Assembly (NCBI RefSeq): GCF_003583725.1
Contig: NZ_QXTF01000002.1
Location: 404,796-468,795 of the forward strand
Direction of reading: 5' to 3'
Source of the DNA: Sphingomonas edaphi
GTDB lineage: Bacteria > Pseudomonadota > Alphaproteobacteria > Sphingomonadales > Sphingomonadaceae
DNA: 64,000 nt
Position numbers and translations under genes: made by a program. Of this stretch, positions 7,487-18,732 are shown one piece after another. Under the pieces are notes generated by a model, which was given only the letters and a program-made list of their open reading frames with translations, was not told where the DNA came from and did not search any database. Within the stretch, counting starts at the first letter, position 1; each line of letters starts with the position of its first letter.

Positions 7487-8671
7487 TCAGGCCAGTTCGA
7501 CCGCGATCGCCGTAGCCTCGCCGCCGCCGATGCACAGGCTGGCCACGCCGCGCTTCAGCCCCTTGGCCTGCAGCGCACCGATCAGCGTGACGAGGATGCG
7601 CGTGCCGCTGGCACCGATCGGATGGCCTAGCGCGGTTGCGCCGCCGTGGACGTTGATCTTTTCGTGCGGGATGCCGAGGTCCTTCATCGCAAACATGGCG
7701 ACGCAGGCGAAGGCTTCGTTGACTTCCCACAGATCAACGTCGGCGACGGTCCAGCCGGCCTTCTTCAGCACCTTCTCGATCGCACCGGCGGGAGCGACGG
7801 TAAATTCGCTGGGTTCGCGCGCATGGGCGGCGCTGGCGACGATAGTTGCGATCGGCTTCAGGCCTTTCGCCTCCGCATCCGCCTGACGGGCGAGCACAAC
7901 GGCCGCCGCGCCGTCGCTTATTGACGAGCTGGTCGCGGCGGTGATGGTGCCATCCTTGGCAAATGCAGGCTTTAGCGTCGGAATCTTGTCGGGACGGCCA
8001 CGGCCCGGCGCTTCGTCGGTGTCGACGACAGCCTCGCCACCACGTCCTTGAATGGTGACGGGGGCGATTTCTTTCGCAAATGCGCCGCTTTCGATTGCGG
8101 CCTTGGCGCGCGACAGGCTTTCGATGGAATAATTGTCCATCTCCTCCCGGGTCAGCTGATATTCGTCGGCGGTGCATTGGGCAAAGGTGCCCATGGCGCG
8201 GCCCGCTTCGTACGCATCCTCGAGGCCGTCGAGGAACATATGGTCATAGGCCGTGTCATGGCCGATGCGCGCGCCCGAACGATGCTTCTTCAACAGGTAG
8301 GGAGCGTTGGTCATCGATTCCATGCCGCCGGCGACGATGAGGTCGGCATTGCCGGCCTTAAGCGCTTCCTCACCCATGATGACGGTCTGCATGCCTGAAC
8401 CGCACACCTTGTTGACGGTGGTCGCCTGCACCGATTTGGGCAGGCCGGCCTTGATCGCCGCCTGGCGGGCCGGCGCCTGGCCGAGGCCGGCGGGCAGAAC
8501 GCAGCCCATGTAGATGCGGTCGATCTCGTCGCCCTTCACGCCCGCGCGCTCGACCGCCGCCTTGACGGCGGTGGCGCCGAGGTCGGTCGCGGACACGTCC
8601 GCTAGCGCGCCTTGCATAGACCCCATAGGCGTGCGCGCGATGGACAGGATGACGATGGGATCGGTGGCCAT
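7487..8671 (-). CDS. Acetyl-CoA C-acyltransferase (thiolase)
   Basis: A 394-residue thiolase catalysing acetoacetyl-CoA formation or cleavage, or beta-ketoacyl-CoA thiolysis. The active residues are all visible: nucleophilic Cys90 in NKVCGSGM, the GGMESMTNAPY loop, histidine in GGATALGHPIGASG and the C-terminal CIGGGEA cysteine. Its sequence resembles biosynthetic or short-chain acetyl-CoA acetyltransferases. The start at ATG 8671 (MATDPIV) is preferred over an in-frame codon at 8701 that adds non-conserved residues. It is divergent from isovaleryl-CoA dehydrogenase, which supports a role in leucine and short-chain acyl-CoA breakdown. Confidence 0.92.
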   Translation of the reverse strand: MATDPIVILSIARTPMGSMQGALADVSATDLGATAVKAAVERAGVKGDEIDRIYMGCVLPAGLGQAPARQAAIKAGLPKSVQATTVNKVCGSGMQTVIMGEEALKAGNADLIVAGGMESMTNAPYLLKKHRSGARIGHDTAYDHMFLDGLEDAYEAGRAMGTFAQCTADEYQLTREEMDNYSIESLSRAKAAIESGAFAKEIAPVTIQGRGGEAVVDTDEAPGRGRPDKIPTLKPAFAKDGTITAATSSSISDGAAAVVLARQADAEAKGLKPIATIVASAAHAREPSEFTVAPAGAIEKVLKKAGWTVADVDLWEVNEAFACVAMFAMKDLGIPHEKINVHGGATALGHPIGASGTRILVTLIGALQAKGLKRGVASLCIGGGEATAIAVELA

Positions 8672-8774
8672 GTGAAATCGACTCCGTGAAATTTGTTGCA
8701 CTGCACATAGGCCTGCGGGCTGCCTTGTCCAAGACCTTGCGCCGCGCTAGTCGCCCGTCCGACAGGAGAGACAG

Positions 8775-9929
8775 ATGAGCGACATGCCCGGCCTCGATTT
8801 CGACCTTGGCGAATTGGCGGATACGATCCGCGACACGACGCAGCGCTTCGCGGCCGACCGCATCGCGCCGATTGCCGCCGAAATCGACGAGAAGGACGAA
8901 TTTCCCAAGCAGCTTTGGCCGGAAATGGGCGAGCTTGGTCTGCACGGGATCACTGTCGAGGAGGAGTGGGGCGGGCTTGGCCTTGGCTACCTTGAGCATG
9001 TCGTGGCACAGGAGGAAGTAGCGCGCGCGTCGGCGTCGGTCGGCCTCAGCTATGGTGCCCATTCCAACCTGTGCATCAATCAAATCCGCCGCTGGGCGAA
9101 CGAGGAGCAGAAGCGCAAATATCTTCCCAAGCTGATCAGCGGCGAACATGTCGGTGCGCTGGCGATGAGCGAGGCGGGAGCGGGCAGCGACGTCGTCTCG
9201 ATGAAGCTGAAGGCGGAAAAGTCGGGCAACGGATATCGTCTTAACGGCACGAAGTTTTGGATCACCAACGGCGCCTATGCCGACACGCTGGTTGTCTATG
9301 CCAAGACCGGCGAAGGATCGCGCGGCATCACCACCTTTCTGATCGAGAAAGGGATGGAGGGCTTTTCCATCGGCCAGAAGATCGACAAGTGCGGCATGCG
9401 CGGGTCGCCCACTTGCGAACTGGTGTTCGACGACTGCTTCGTTCCGGCCGAAAACGTGATGGGCCCCGAAAACGGCGGCGTAGGGGTGCTGATGAGCGGC
9501 CTTGATTATGAGCGCACCGTGTTGGCCGGTATCCAGCTGGGCATCATGCAGGCCTGCCTCGACGTGGTCATTCCTTATGTCCGCGAGCGCAAACAGTTCG
9601 GGACGGCGATTGGTTCTTTCCAGCTGATGCAGGCAAAAGTCGCCGACATGTATGTCGCGCTGAATTCGGCGCGCGCCTATGTCTATGCGGTGGCGAAGAA
9701 TTGCGACGCCGGGCGGACGACGCGCTTCGACGCGGCGGGCGCGATCCTTCTGGCGAGCGAAAGTGCCTTTAAGGTGGCGGGTGAGGCGGTGCAGGCACTA
9801 GGCGGCGCGGGTTACACGAAGGACTGGCCGGTCGAACGTTACATGCGCGACGCCAAGCTGCTCGACATCGGCGCGGGGACCAACGAGATCCGCCGCATGC
9901 TGATTGGGCGTGAGCTGATCGGGGCTTAG
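8775..9929 (+). CDS. ivd: Isovaleryl-CoA dehydrogenase
   Basis: A 384-residue FAD-dependent acyl-CoA dehydrogenase. The [10 protein letters not shown] stretch, [11 protein letters not shown] and the motif [16 protein letters not shown] point to isovaleryl-CoA dehydrogenase. In this subfamily the catalytic glutamate lies in the latter helix (LD-x-ER) rather than near the C-terminus. The C-terminal CoA/FAD signature is [15 protein letters not shown]. It oxidises isovaleryl-CoA to 3-methylcrotonyl-CoA in leucine catabolism, passing electrons to ETF. The next enzyme, methylcrotonyl-CoA carboxylase, is encoded about 3 kb downstream. A strong AGGAGAG site precedes the ATG. Confidence 0.93.
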   Translation: MSDMPGLDFDLGELADTIRDTTQRFAADRIAPIAAEIDEKDEFPKQLWPEMGELGLHGITVEEEWGGLGLGYLEHVVAQEEVARASASVGLSYGAHSNLCINQIRRWANEEQKRKYLPKLISGEHVGALAMSEAGAGSDVVSMKLKAEKSGNGYRLNGTKFWITNGAYADTLVVYAKTGEGSRGITTFLIEKGMEGFSIGQKIDKCGMRGSPTCELVFDDCFVPAENVMGPENGGVGVLMSGLDYERTVLAGIQLGIMQACLDVVIPYVRERKQFGTAIGSFQLMQAKVADMYVALNSARAYVYAVAKNCDAGRTTRFDAAGAILLASESAFKVAGEAVQALGGAGYTKDWPVERYMRDAKLLDIGAGTNEIRRMLIGRELIGA

Positions 9930-9979
9930 TTTCGCAGGCGTTCCGTGGTAGATGCCCCTTCGCAACGAAGGGGGCTTCA

Positions 9980-10831
9980 ATGCGACCGATCATGTTCGTC
10001 CTGGCGGTGGCCGGCTTGGCTGCCTGTGACCGCAACTCAAACACGACCGACGGACCCGGCGTGCCCCTGACGCCTGCGTCGATTAGTTACGATGGCGCGG
10101 ATTATAGGGATGATGCCGCGAAAGTGGCGCATGGCGAGCGGCTGAGCGTGCTGCTCGGTTGCAAGGGCTGTCACGGTGATGATTTGCGCGGCCGAAACGT
10201 AACGGCGGAAGACAAGGCGATGGGCGACTGGTGGGCGCCAAACGTCACGCTCGCAATGGCTAGTTACGACGATGCCGCGCTCGACAAGCTGATCCGCCAT
10301 GGCCAGCCGAAAGATGGCCGCGCCTTTTACTTCATGCCAGCCGAGAGCCTGCAATATGTGAGCGATGCGGACTATGCGGCGCTGGTGGCCTATCTGCGAA
10401 CGCTGGAGGCAGGGGGCGATAAGATGCCGCCGGTCAAGAAGGGTCCGCTTTTTATCGAACTGGAAAAGAAGGGCGAATTCGCGCCGTCGACCGAAATGAT
10501 CCGCCGCTTCCGTGCGCAAGAGCCGGAGGACCTGGGCCAACAGCACAAACTGGGCCGCTACATCGCGATGACCGTTTGCAGTGAATGTCACAACGGCAAG
10601 CTGCAAGGCTACGAAGGCTTTTCACCAAGCCTTAATATAGTCGGTACCTACAATGACGCGGAGTTGGCGCGGCTGCTGACGACCGGCGAAGGCAAGGTCA
10701 AAAAAGACCTCGGCCTCATGTCGATCACCGGGAAGCATCGCTTTTCAAAGTTCACCGACCATGAGCGGACTGCGGTCGTACGTTACCTGAAGGCCCGCGC
10801 CGACCAGCCACAGCCGGCGCAGGCCCAGTAA
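9980..10831 (+). CDS. Diheme c-type cytochrome lipoprotein
   Basis: 283 residues with a lipoprotein signal (LAAC, lipid-modified Cys16) and two heme c motifs, CKGCH near residue 60 and CSECH in the second half. The protein therefore carries two covalent hemes and is probably anchored to the periplasmic face of a membrane. Each heme motif begins a separate cytochrome c domain. The redox partner is unknown; no oxidase or dehydrogenase is adjacent. The strong AAGGGGG site before the ATG supports the start. It converges with the M13 peptidase gene with only two bases between stop codons. Confidence 0.85.
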   Translation: MRPIMFVLAVAGLAACDRNSNTTDGPGVPLTPASISYDGADYRDDAAKVAHGERLSVLLGCKGCHGDDLRGRNVTAEDKAMGDWWAPNVTLAMASYDDAALDKLIRHGQPKDGRAFYFMPAESLQYVSDADYAALVAYLRTLEAGGDKMPPVKKGPLFIELEKKGEFAPSTEMIRRFRAQEPEDLGQQHKLGRYIAMTVCSECHNGKLQGYEGFSPSLNIVGTYNDAELARLLTTGEGKVKKDLGLMSITGKHRFSKFTDHERTAVVRYLKARADQPQPAQAQ

Positions 10832-10833
10832 GT

Positions 10834-12915
10834 TCACCAGACCCTTACGCGCTGTTCGGGCGCGAGGTAGAGCTTGTCGCCCGGCTTCACGTTGAATGCC
10901 GTGTACCAGGCGTCGACGTTACGGACAGTCAACGCACGGAAGTTGCCGGGGGAGTGGCCGTCGGTGGCGACCCGGGCCCGGAGTGTTTCGTCCCGCATCT
11001 TGGTCGCCCAAGTCTGGGCGTAAGCGATGAAGAAGCGCTGGTCGCCAGTAAGGCCGTCGATCACTGGCGCTTCCTTCCCGCCCAGCGACGCCTTGTAGGC
11101 ATCATAGGCGGCGGCGAGACCCGCCACGTCGGCGATGTTTTCAGCCAGCGTCTGGCGCCCATTGAGCTTGAGGCCCGGCAGGGCTTCATAGCCGTTATAT
11201 TGCGCGACCAGCGCTTGGCCCGACTGGTTGAATTTCTGTAGGTCTGCCGGAGTCCACCAGTTACGCAAGCGGCCTTGGGAATCGAAGGTCGACCCTAGAT
11301 TGTCGAAGCTGTGACTGATTTCGTGGCCGATCACCGCGCCGATCGCTCCGTAATTGGCAGCAGCGTCCGCGCCGGGGTGATAGAAGGGCGATTCCAAGAT
11401 GCCAGCGGGAAAGTTCAGTGCATTCTGCAGCGGGATGTTCAGCGCGTTGACGATCTGCGGCACCATCCACCATTCGCCCTTGTCCGGCGCCTTACCCAAC
11501 TTCGCCAACTGGTGCTGATACTCCGTTAGCTCGGCGCGGCGGTAATTGCCGTAGGCATCGTCGGGCCGGATTTCGAGCGCGCCATAGTCGCGCCATTTGT
11601 CAGGATAACCGATGCCGACCTTCATGGTCGTAACCTTTGCCTGCGCTTCCTTCTTTGTGTCCGGTGCCATCCACGGCAGCGCGGCGATCCGCTTGTCGAA
11701 GGCAGATTTGATCCCCGCGACCATCGTGTCGATTTCTGCCTTGGACGAAGCCGGGAAATATTTAGCGACATAGGCCTGGCCCATCGCGTCGCCGAGTTGG
11801 CCGTTGATCGCATTCTGCAACTGCTTGTCGCGGGGCCGTTCCTGTGGCGTGCCATTCAGGGTCGTGCCGAAGAATGCAAAGTCGTCTTTGTGCATCTGCG
11901 TCGGAAGGACGGGACCGACCTGGATAATCTGGTGGAAAGCTAGCCAATCCTTCCAGGCGTCGAGCGGCTCGCTGCCGACTAGCGCCGCGAGTTTGCGCGT
12001 TGGCGCCGCGTGCCAGACTGCAATTTCAGGAACAGTCGACAACTGCGCTGCCTGGAAGAAAGCGCCCCAATCCATGCCTGGCGCCCGCGAGGCAAAATCG
12101 GACTGCTTCCAGGTCTGGACCTTCGTAGAGTCCTCAGTCTCGACGATGGTCGAGTGCGCCGCCGCGATCTTTGCTTCAAGGTCATAAACCCGCTTTGCAC
12201 GCGCTTCGGCATTGTCGAGCCCCGCACTGGCCAGCATTTTCGCGATAAACGGGCGATAGGCGTCGCGGAGCTTGGCCATCGCCGGGTCGGCGGACAGATA
12301 ATAGTCGCGGTCCGGAAGGCTGATCCCGCCCTGCAGGAGGTAGGGGACGTTCTTCGACGGGTTGGCCATCGACTGGGTGACGAAAATGCCGAACAGGTTT
12401 TCGGTGTTGAGGTCGGTCGCGTTCAGCGGATCGACGTCGGCGCGGATCGTTCCGCCAATCGCCCCTGCCAATGCCCGCTTGTCGGGGATCGCCTGAAATT
12501 TGGCGATGTCAGCCTTCAGCGCCGGAAGAGTTCGCGCATCGATGCCGGCTTGGTCCATGAAAGCAGTGCGATAGTCCGCAAGCTTGCGCTCATTCGACCC
12601 GGCGGCGGCCTCGGTCTTGCCAAGGTCGGCCATCAAACCGTCCATCCGCTTTTCGAGTTCTTGCTGAGTGACGAAGAAAGCGCCGATCGATCCTCGATCC
12701 GCAGGGATCTCGCTATTCTTCATCCAGCCGCCGTTGGCATAAGCGTAAAAGTCGTCGCCCGGCTTCACGCTCTTATCCATCGCGGCAAGGTTGATGCCCG
12801 ACGCACTGCCGACCGCCGCTTCGACCTGGTTGTCGGTGGTTGCATTCTTGCAGGCCGCGGCGGTGAGCGCGAGGCTCGCGCTGCCGATCAGCAGGGCCAG
12901 TGTCTTGTTGCGCAT
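10834..12915 (-). CDS. M13 family zinc metallopeptidase (neprilysin-like) lipoprotein
   Basis: A 693-residue secreted endopeptidase. The signal sequence ends in the lipobox TAAAC. The M13 catalytic set is complete: the zinc site HEISH in VIGHEISHSFDNLGSTFD, and ENIADVAGL supplying the third ligand and the catalytic aspartate. The C-terminus ends in the usual RVRVW, close to the conserved CxVW end of neprilysins but with an Arg in place of the Cys. Length is typical. Family members cleave short peptides outside the cytoplasm; the substrate is unknown. The ribosome binding site GGGGAGA before the ATG is good. It is not functionally related to the carboxylase operon that starts divergently at 13025. 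Confidence 0.94.
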   Translation of the reverse strand: MRNKTLALLIGSASLALTAAACKNATTDNQVEAAVGSASGINLAAMDKSVKPGDDFYAYANGGWMKNSEIPADRGSIGAFFVTQQELEKRMDGLMADLGKTEAAAGSNERKLADYRTAFMDQAGIDARTLPALKADIAKFQAIPDKRALAGAIGGTIRADVDPLNATDLNTENLFGIFVTQSMANPSKNVPYLLQGGISLPDRDYYLSADPAMAKLRDAYRPFIAKMLASAGLDNAEARAKRVYDLEAKIAAAHSTIVETEDSTKVQTWKQSDFASRAPGMDWGAFFQAAQLSTVPEIAVWHAAPTRKLAALVGSEPLDAWKDWLAFHQIIQVGPVLPTQMHKDDFAFFGTTLNGTPQERPRDKQLQNAINGQLGDAMGQAYVAKYFPASSKAEIDTMVAGIKSAFDKRIAALPWMAPDTKKEAQAKVTTMKVGIGYPDKWRDYGALEIRPDDAYGNYRRAELTEYQHQLAKLGKAPDKGEWWMVPQIVNALNIPLQNALNFPAGILESPFYHPGADAAANYGAIGAVIGHEISHSFDNLGSTFDSQGRLRNWWTPADLQKFNQSGQALVAQYNGYEALPGLKLNGRQTLAENIADVAGLAAAYDAYKASLGGKEAPVIDGLTGDQRFFIAYAQTWATKMRDETLRARVATDGHSPGNFRALTVRNVDAWYTAFNVKPGDKLYLAPEQRVRVW

Positions 12916-13024
12916 TTAAGTCTCCCCAAGCCGGGCAGCCTTGGAAGCCGCCGCTTTGCAAGTCGCTTTGGGGACGCTACGCGCGATGCACAGCAAGGTT
13001 TCGACGAACGGGGATTTGTCAGGG

Positions 13025-14626
13025 ATGAGCGCACCGCGCCTCGACAGCAAGCTCGACCTCAACAGCGACGAATCGCGCGCCCGGGCTGCGCATAATCGCG
13101 CGCTTGCGGAGCAGCTACGTGCCGACGTTGCGGCGGCCGCACTGGGTGGCAATGAGAAAAGCCGGGAACGTCATGTGTCCCGTGGCAAGCTGCTTCCCCG
13201 CGACAGGGTGGAGCGGCTGCTCGATCCCGGCTCTCCCTTTCTCGAGATCGGTCAGCTGGCAGCCTGCGACCTATATAATGGCGAAGTACCCGGCGCGGGG
13301 ATGATCGCGGGGATCGGACGGGTGGCCGGGCGGCAGGCGATGATCGTCGCCAACGACGCCACGGTGAAAGGTGGCACCTATTATCCGATGACGGTCAAGA
13401 AGCACCTGCGCGCGCAGGAGATTGCGGAGGCGAACCGGCTTCCGTGCATCTATCTGGTTGATAGCGGGGGCGCGAACCTGCCGCATCAGTCAGAGGTATT
13501 TCCTGACCGCGACCATTTTGGCCGCATCTTCTACAATCAGGCGCAGATGAGTTCGAAAGGCATCGCCCAGATCGCCTGCGTCATGGGCAGTTGCACTGCC
13601 GGCGGGGCCTACGTCCCGGCGATGAGCGACGAGAGTGTCATCGTCCGTAACCAAGGCACCATCTTCCTTGCCGGGCCGCCGCTTGTGAAGGCCGCAACGG
13701 GCGAGGAGATCAGTGCCGAGGAACTGGGCGGCGGCGACCTTCATGCGCGCAAGAGCGGCGTGGTCGATCATCTGGCGGAAAATGATGAGCATGCGCTGAC
13801 CATCGTCCGCGATATTGTTAGCCATCTGGGGGACGAGACCGGGGCGGGCATCGAACCGCGCGAGCCGCGCCCACCGCTTTACGATACGGAAGAGCTTTAC
13901 TCGATCATTCCCGAGGACGTCCGCGCGCCTTATGACGTGCATGAAATCATCGCTCGGATCGTCGACGGATCGGAATTCCACGAGTTCAAGCCGCTGTTTG
14001 GAAGCAGCCTGGTGTGCGGCTTTGCCCACATCTGGGGAATGCCGGTCGCGATCCTGGCTAACAATGGCGTGCTGTTCAGCGAGAGCGCCGTGAAGGGCGC
14101 ACACTTCATTGAGCTCGCCTGCCAGCGGCGCATCCCGCTGCTGTTCCTGCAGAACATTTCTGGCTTCATGGTCGGCGGAAAATATGAAGCCGAGGGTATC
14201 GCCAAGCACGGCGCGAAGCTGGTCACCGCCGTCGCCACCGCGAGCGTGCCCAAGGTCACCATATTGATCGGCGGCAGTTTCGGTGCGGGCAATTACGGCA
14301 TGTGCGGGCGGGCCTATTCGCCCCGCTTCCTGTTTACTTGGCCCAACAGCCGCATCAGCGTGATGGGCGGCGAGCAGGCCGCATCCGTGCTCGCCACCGT
14401 CCACCGTGACGCCGACAAGTGGACGCCGGACGAGGCAGAAGCCTTCAAGCAACCGATCCGCGACGATTATGAAGCACAGGGCAATCCCTGGCACGCGACC
14501 GCGCGGCTGTGGGATGACGGTATCATCGACCCGGCGCAAACACGCGACGTGCTGGGGCTGGCGTTTGCGGCATGCCTCAACGCTCCGATACCCGAACACC
14601 CGCAGTTCGGCGTGTTCAGGATGTGA
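13025..14626 (+). CDS. mccB: Methylcrotonyl-CoA carboxylase, carboxyltransferase (beta) subunit
   Basis: 533 residues, the normal length for MccB. Crotonase-type carboxyltransferase domains contain [34 protein letters not shown] and [11 protein letters not shown], plus the downstream [15 protein letters not shown]. Together with the biotin-bearing alpha subunit (16085) it carboxylates 3-methylcrotonyl-CoA to 3-methylglutaconyl-CoA in leucine breakdown. Earlier in-frame starts at 12941 and 12986 exist, but they add sequence unlike the family. The stop TGA shares one base with the ATG of the next gene. It begins a six-gene run in which every junction overlaps. Confidence 0.94.
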   Translation: MSAPRLDSKLDLNSDESRARAAHNRALAEQLRADVAAAALGGNEKSRERHVSRGKLLPRDRVERLLDPGSPFLEIGQLAACDLYNGEVPGAGMIAGIGRVAGRQAMIVANDATVKGGTYYPMTVKKHLRAQEIAEANRLPCIYLVDSGGANLPHQSEVFPDRDHFGRIFYNQAQMSSKGIAQIACVMGSCTAGGAYVPAMSDESVIVRNQGTIFLAGPPLVKAATGEEISAEELGGGDLHARKSGVVDHLAENDEHALTIVRDIVSHLGDETGAGIEPREPRPPLYDTEELYSIIPEDVRAPYDVHEIIARIVDGSEFHEFKPLFGSSLVCGFAHIWGMPVAILANNGVLFSESAVKGAHFIELACQRRIPLLFLQNISGFMVGGKYEAEGIAKHGAKLVTAVATASVPKVTILIGGSFGAGNYGMCGRAYSPRFLFTWPNSRISVMGGEQAASVLATVHRDADKWTPDEAEAFKQPIRDDYEAQGNPWHATARLWDDGIIDPAQTRDVLGLAFAACLNAPIPEHPQFGVFRM

Positions 14627-15102
14627 TGACCATGATTGACATGCTGTTGGCTATCGCCCTTCAATCCGTTGATCGACTTCCTCCGGCAGGACCGATGCCC
14701 GCGCCCGATTTCGATGAAGCCTCCGTGCTCGCGCCGATCAACGAGACATTTCGGGCGCTCGAGAAGCAGGACTCGGCAGCGCTACTTCGCCATGTCTATC
14801 CCGAAGGTCGAGTTACGGCTGTCGGTACGCTGCCGAGTGGCGCAACCGGCCTTCGCCTGTCGAGCTGGACCGAATATGCCGCGCGAATGAAGCCCGGCAA
14901 TGGCTTCAAGGAGCGCATTACCAAACCGGCGATCGAAATGGACGGTGATATTGCGCTCGTCTGGGCGCCGTTCACGATCGAGCGGGACGGCAAGATCGTG
15001 AGCTGTGGCACCGACCATTTCGACATGGTGCGCCAAAACGACACGTGGAAAATTATGAATATTACCTTTTCGAGCCGAACCACGGGATGTCCCGGTCAAT
15101 GA
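14626..15102 (+). CDS. NTF2-like (SnoaL/DUF4440-type) protein
   Basis: 159 residues beginning at the ATG that overlaps the mccB stop (TGATG). The N-terminal 20 residues are hydrophobic and could be an export signal. The remainder has the layout of the cone-shaped NTF2 fold: a helix with [24 protein letters not shown], then strands, ending in [18 protein letters not shown]. Such small proteins can be enzymes, carriers or subunits, and no catalytic residues can be assigned here. Its position between mccB and bioB and the overlapping junctions suggest expression with the carboxylase, but no role in it is known. Confidence 0.75.
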   Translation: MTMIDMLLAIALQSVDRLPPAGPMPAPDFDEASVLAPINETFRALEKQDSAALLRHVYPEGRVTAVGTLPSGATGLRLSSWTEYAARMKPGNGFKERITKPAIEMDGDIALVWAPFTIERDGKIVSCGTDHFDMVRQNDTWKIMNITFSSRTTGCPGQ

Positions 15103-16088
15103 CACGCACCGAATGGACCCGCGACGAGATCGCTTCGCTTTTCGACCTTCCGTTCACAGAGCTCGTTTTCCGCGCCTCCGAGATTCACCGCGCCAACCAT
15201 GCGGCTGAAGAGGTGCAGCTTTGCACCCTGCTGTCGATCAAGACCGGCGGCTGTCCGGAGGACTGCGGTTACTGCTCGCAGTCAGCGCATGCCAATTCTG
15301 GGCTGAAGGCCGAGAAGCTGATGGATGTCGATGCCGTGCTCGCAGCGGCGGCGGAGGCCAAGTCGCATGGCTCCCAGCGCTTCTGCATGGGCGCGGCGTG
15401 GCGCGAGCCCAAGGACCGCGACATGGGCAAGGTCTGCGAGATGGTGGCAGGGGTGAAGGCGATGGGCCTGGAAACCTGCATGACCCTTGGCATGCTGACC
15501 GGCGAGCAGGCACGCAGCCTTAAGCAAGCGGGCCTCGACTATTACAATCACAACATCGACACCTCGCCAGAACATTATGGCGAAATCATCACCACCCGAA
15601 CGTTTGGCGAGCGGTTGGACACGCTTGAAGAAGTGAGGGCTGCGGGCATCAGCGTGTGCTGCGGCGGTATCGTCGGGATGGGTGAGAGCCGTGAGGATCG
15701 CGTGGGGTTCATCCACGCACTCGCAACTTTGCCGCGCCATCCAGAAAGCGTGCCGATCAACGCGTTGGTACCAGTCAAGGGCACTGTGCTGGGCGACATG
15801 TTCGCTGGAGAGCGCATGATCGACGATATCGAGTTTGTTCGCACCGTGGCGGTTGCACGCATCGCTATGCCAAAATCCATGGTCCGCCTGTCGGCCGGGC
15901 GCGAAAGCATGAGTGAGTCGACACAGGCCCTCTGCTTCGTGGCCGGAGCGAACAGCATCTTCACCGGGGACAAGCTGCTGACCACCGCCAACGCAGGCGA
16001 CAGCGCCGACGCCGCGATGTTCGCCAAGCTAGGGCTGAAGCCCATGGAGGCCGCGGAGCCGATGCGCGCGATGGAGGCCGCCGAGTGA
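15099..16088 (+). CDS. bioB: Biotin synthase
   Basis: A 329-residue radical SAM enzyme that inserts sulfur into dethiobiotin. The SAM-binding cluster motif is [13 protein letters not shown] (Cys52, Cys56, Cys59). [13 protein letters not shown] and RLSAGRE, the latter with a conserved Arg that ligates the second Fe-S cluster, are BioB-specific. The ATG at 15099 overlaps the upstream stop (ATGA), which decides the start over a longer frame from 15045. Finding bioB between the two subunits of a biotin-dependent carboxylase, away from bioA, bioD and bioF, ties cofactor synthesis to demand. Confidence 0.95.
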   Translation: MTRTEWTRDEIASLFDLPFTELVFRASEIHRANHAAEEVQLCTLLSIKTGGCPEDCGYCSQSAHANSGLKAEKLMDVDAVLAAAAEAKSHGSQRFCMGAAWREPKDRDMGKVCEMVAGVKAMGLETCMTLGMLTGEQARSLKQAGLDYYNHNIDTSPEHYGEIITTRTFGERLDTLEEVRAAGISVCCGGIVGMGESREDRVGFIHALATLPRHPESVPINALVPVKGTVLGDMFAGERMIDDIEFVRTVAVARIAMPKSMVRLSAGRESMSESTQALCFVAGANSIFTGDKLLTTANAGDSADAAMFAKLGLKPMEAAEPMRAMEAAE

Positions 16089-17956
16089 TCCAGTCGTTGC
16101 TCATCGCTAACCGGGGCGAGATCGCCTGCCGGATCATCCGCACCGCGCGAGAGATAGGGGTGCGCACGGTTGCGGTCTATTCGGATGCCGATGCCAAGGC
16201 ACTGCACGTCCGCATGGCGGATGAAGCGATGCACATCGGACCGTCGCCGGCGCGTGAAAGCTACCTCGTCGGTCAGAAGATTATCGCTGCGGCTATGCAA
16301 AGCGGGGCGGACGCAATCCACCCGGGATACGGCTTCCTCAGCGAGAATGCTGATTTCGCCCAAGCGGTGATTGACGCGGGACTCATCTGGGTCGGTCCCA
16401 AACCGGACAGCATCCGCGCAATGGGCCTGAAGGATGCGGCCAAGTCGCTAATGGCGGAAGCGGGCGTTCCGGTAACGCCTGGGTACCTCGGCGAAAACCA
16501 GGACCCGGCATTCCTTGCCGAACAGGCCGCGACGATCGGCTACCCGATTCTAATCAAGGCGGTTGCGGGCGGCGGCGGCAAGGGCATGCGCCGCGTCGAT
16601 CGGGCCGAGGATTTCATCGACGCGCTTGAAAGCTGCAAGCGCGAGGCAGCCAGCAGCTTCGGCAACGATGTGGTGTTGCTGGAGAAATACATCCTTTCGC
16701 CTCGCCATATCGAGGTGCAGGTGTTCGGCGACCGCCACGGCAACGTGGTCCACTTATTTGAGCGGGATTGCTCGCTGCAGCGGCGTCATCAAAAGGTGAT
16801 CGAGGAAGCGCCGGCGCCCGGCATGGACAAGGCGACGCGCGAGGCCGTGTGCGGCGCAGCAGTGCGAGCGGCGCAGGCGGTGAACTATGAAGGTGCGGGA
16901 ACGATAGAGTTCATCGCCGACGCGAGCGACGGCCTGCGCGCCGATCGTATCTGGTTCATGGAAATGAACACGCGCCTGCAGGTTGAGCATCCGGTGACCG
17001 AAGAGATCACCGGTCAAGACTTGGTCGAATGGCAGTTGCGCGTCGCCAGCGGTGAGAAACTGCCGAAGGCGCAAGACGAGCTGTCGATCAATGGCTGGGC
17101 GATCGAGGCACGGCTCTACGCCGAAGATCCGGCGAAAGGCTTCTTGCCAAGCGTCGGGCGACTCGAGCATTTCGACCTGGGTGTCGGTGGCCGCATCGAG
17201 ACTGGCGTTGGGGAAGGTGACGCGATCTCGTCCTTCTATGATCCGATGATCGCCAAGCTGATTGCAACCGGGGACGACCGCGCAGAAGCGATCGCCGAGC
17301 TTGCGGGGATTCTGGACGAGGTCGAGGTCTGGCCGGTCCGGACCAATGCCGGTTTCCTGTTCAACGCCTTGCTGGACGAGGATTTTGGGGCCGCCCGGAT
17401 CGATACCGCCTTCATTGAGCGCAAGCTAGTCGAGTTGGTGCCTGATCCGGAGCCGGACGAGGACATCCTGCGAGGCGCCGCGGCCATTTCTGTTGCTGTA
17501 GGCAACGAGGAATCGTTTGGAGAAATGGCCGGCTTCCGCCTCAATGCCGCCCCCAACCGCAGCGTCGCGTTGGGGAGCGGTGGGACATTTCGAACAATCG
17601 CGCTCGACGATGGAAAGCCGTTGGCGGCAGTATCGGGCTTTCGTGACGAGGAGCGCGTCGTCGCCTTTTACGAAGGCCAGGCCTATGAATTCGACCGCGC
17701 ATCGCGTGGCAGCGTTGGGCATGGCGTTGCAGACGGAGCGATCCTTGCACCGATGCCGGGGAAAGTGACCAGTGTCGACGTCTCGCAGGGCGAAAAGGTT
17801 GCAAAAGGGCAACGTTTGTTGACCCTTGAAGCGATGAAAATGGAACATGGGCTGATAGCGCCGTTCGACGGCGTGGTCGCAGAACTGAACGCAAACGCAG
17901 GCGGACAGGTGCAGGTGGATGCACTGCTGGCCAGGATCGAGAAGGAAGACGCATGA
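16085..17956 (+). CDS. mccA: Methylcrotonyl-CoA carboxylase, biotin carboxylase/BCCP (alpha) subunit
   Basis: 623 residues starting at a GTG that overlaps the bioB stop (GTGA). An N-terminal biotin carboxylase of about 450 residues has [11 protein letters not shown], the ATP-binding [10 protein letters not shown] loop, and [15 protein letters not shown] linker domain and a C-terminal biotinyl domain follow, with the acceptor lysine at 585 (EAMKMEH). The alpha subunits of propionyl- and methylcrotonyl-CoA carboxylases look alike. Assignment to methylcrotonyl-CoA rests on mccB and ivd nearby. The stop overlaps the next start by four bases. Confidence 0.92.
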   Translation: MIQSLLIANRGEIACRIIRTAREIGVRTVAVYSDADAKALHVRMADEAMHIGPSPARESYLVGQKIIAAAMQSGADAIHPGYGFLSENADFAQAVIDAGLIWVGPKPDSIRAMGLKDAAKSLMAEAGVPVTPGYLGENQDPAFLAEQAATIGYPILIKAVAGGGGKGMRRVDRAEDFIDALESCKREAASSFGNDVVLLEKYILSPRHIEVQVFGDRHGNVVHLFERDCSLQRRHQKVIEEAPAPGMDKATREAVCGAAVRAAQAVNYEGAGTIEFIADASDGLRADRIWFMEMNTRLQVEHPVTEEITGQDLVEWQLRVASGEKLPKAQDELSINGWAIEARLYAEDPAKGFLPSVGRLEHFDLGVGGRIETGVGEGDAISSFYDPMIAKLIATGDDRAEAIAELAGILDEVEVWPVRTNAGFLFNALLDEDFGAARIDTAFIERKLVELVPDPEPDEDILRGAAAISVAVGNEESFGEMAGFRLNAAPNRSVALGSGGTFRTIALDDGKPLAAVSGFRDEERVVAFYEGQAYEFDRASRGSVGHGVADGAILAPMPGKVTSVDVSQGEKVAKGQRLLTLEAMKMEHGLIAPFDGVVAELNANAGGQVQVDALLARIEKEDA

Positions 17957-18732
17957 AGATCGACGGAACTCCCGCAGTCGTCACGGGCGGCGCATCGGGC
18001 TTGGGCGAAGCAACCGCGCGAGCGCTTGCCGCCAAGGGTGCCAAGGTCGCTATCTTCGATCGAGACATCGAGAAAGGTGAGAAGGTTGCGGCCGAGATTG
18101 GCGGCATTTTTTGCGAGGTCGACGTGACGAGCGACGAGAAGGTTGCGGCGGCTTTCGAGAAGGCACGGACCGCGCACGGACAGGAGCGAATCCTGGTGAA
18201 CTGCGCGGGTGTCGCCAATGCGGTGAAGACTGTCGGCAAGGACAAGGCGACGGGCGAGCTGAAGCGTTACCCGATGCACCAGTTTGAGCTGGCGATTGGC
18301 ATCAATTTGGTCGGCACGTTCCGTTGCATCGCCAATTCGGCCTACGGGATGGTGTCGGCCGAGCCGATGGAAGACGGCGAGCGCGGCGTTATCATCAACA
18401 CCGCCAGCGTGGCGGCGCAGGACGGCCAAATCGGCCAGGCGGCCTATTCGGCGTCCAAGGGTGGCGTGTTGGGTATGGCGCTGCCAATCGCTCGTGACTT
18501 GATGAATGATGGGGTGCGGGTGAATACGATCCTGCCGGGCGTGTTCAAGACACCAATGGTCGCGATGATGCCGCCTAATGTGCAGGACGCGCTGGGCGCC
18601 CAGGTGCCGTTCCCCAAGCGGCTCGGCATGCCCGAAGAATATGCGCGGCTCGCCTGTTTCATCGTCGAGAATGTCTACCTCAATGCGGAAGCGATCCGCC
18701 TTGACGGCGGCATTAGGATGGCGCCGCGTTGA
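17953..18732 (+). CDS. Short-chain dehydrogenase, 3-hydroxyacyl-CoA dehydrogenase type 2-like
   Basis: 259 residues with the SDR cofactor motif [14 protein letters not shown], catalytic Ser in NTASVAA and YSASKGG (Tyr-x3-Lys). The closest recognisable type is HSD17B10, which oxidises 2-methyl-3-hydroxybutyryl-CoA in isoleucine breakdown and other 3-hydroxyacyl-CoAs with NAD. That assignment fits the surrounding branched-chain genes but is an inference from similarity. The ATGA overlap with mccA supports the start and operon membership. Confidence 0.85.
   Translation: MKIDGTPAVVTGGASGLGEATARALAAKGAKVAIFDRDIEKGEKVAAEIGGIFCEVDVTSDEKVAAAFEKARTAHGQERILVNCAGVANAVKTVGKDKATGELKRYPMHQFELAIGINLVGTFRCIANSAYGMVSAEPMEDGERGVIINTASVAAQDGQIGQAAYSASKGGVLGMALPIARDLMNDGVRVNTILPGVFKTPMVAMMPPNVQDALGAQVPFPKRLGMPEEYARLACFIVENVYLNAEAIRLDGGIRMAPR

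Noticed and set aside
12941..13024. Earlier starts for mccB
   Set aside because: The added residues do not resemble MccB and the family length fits ATG 13025.
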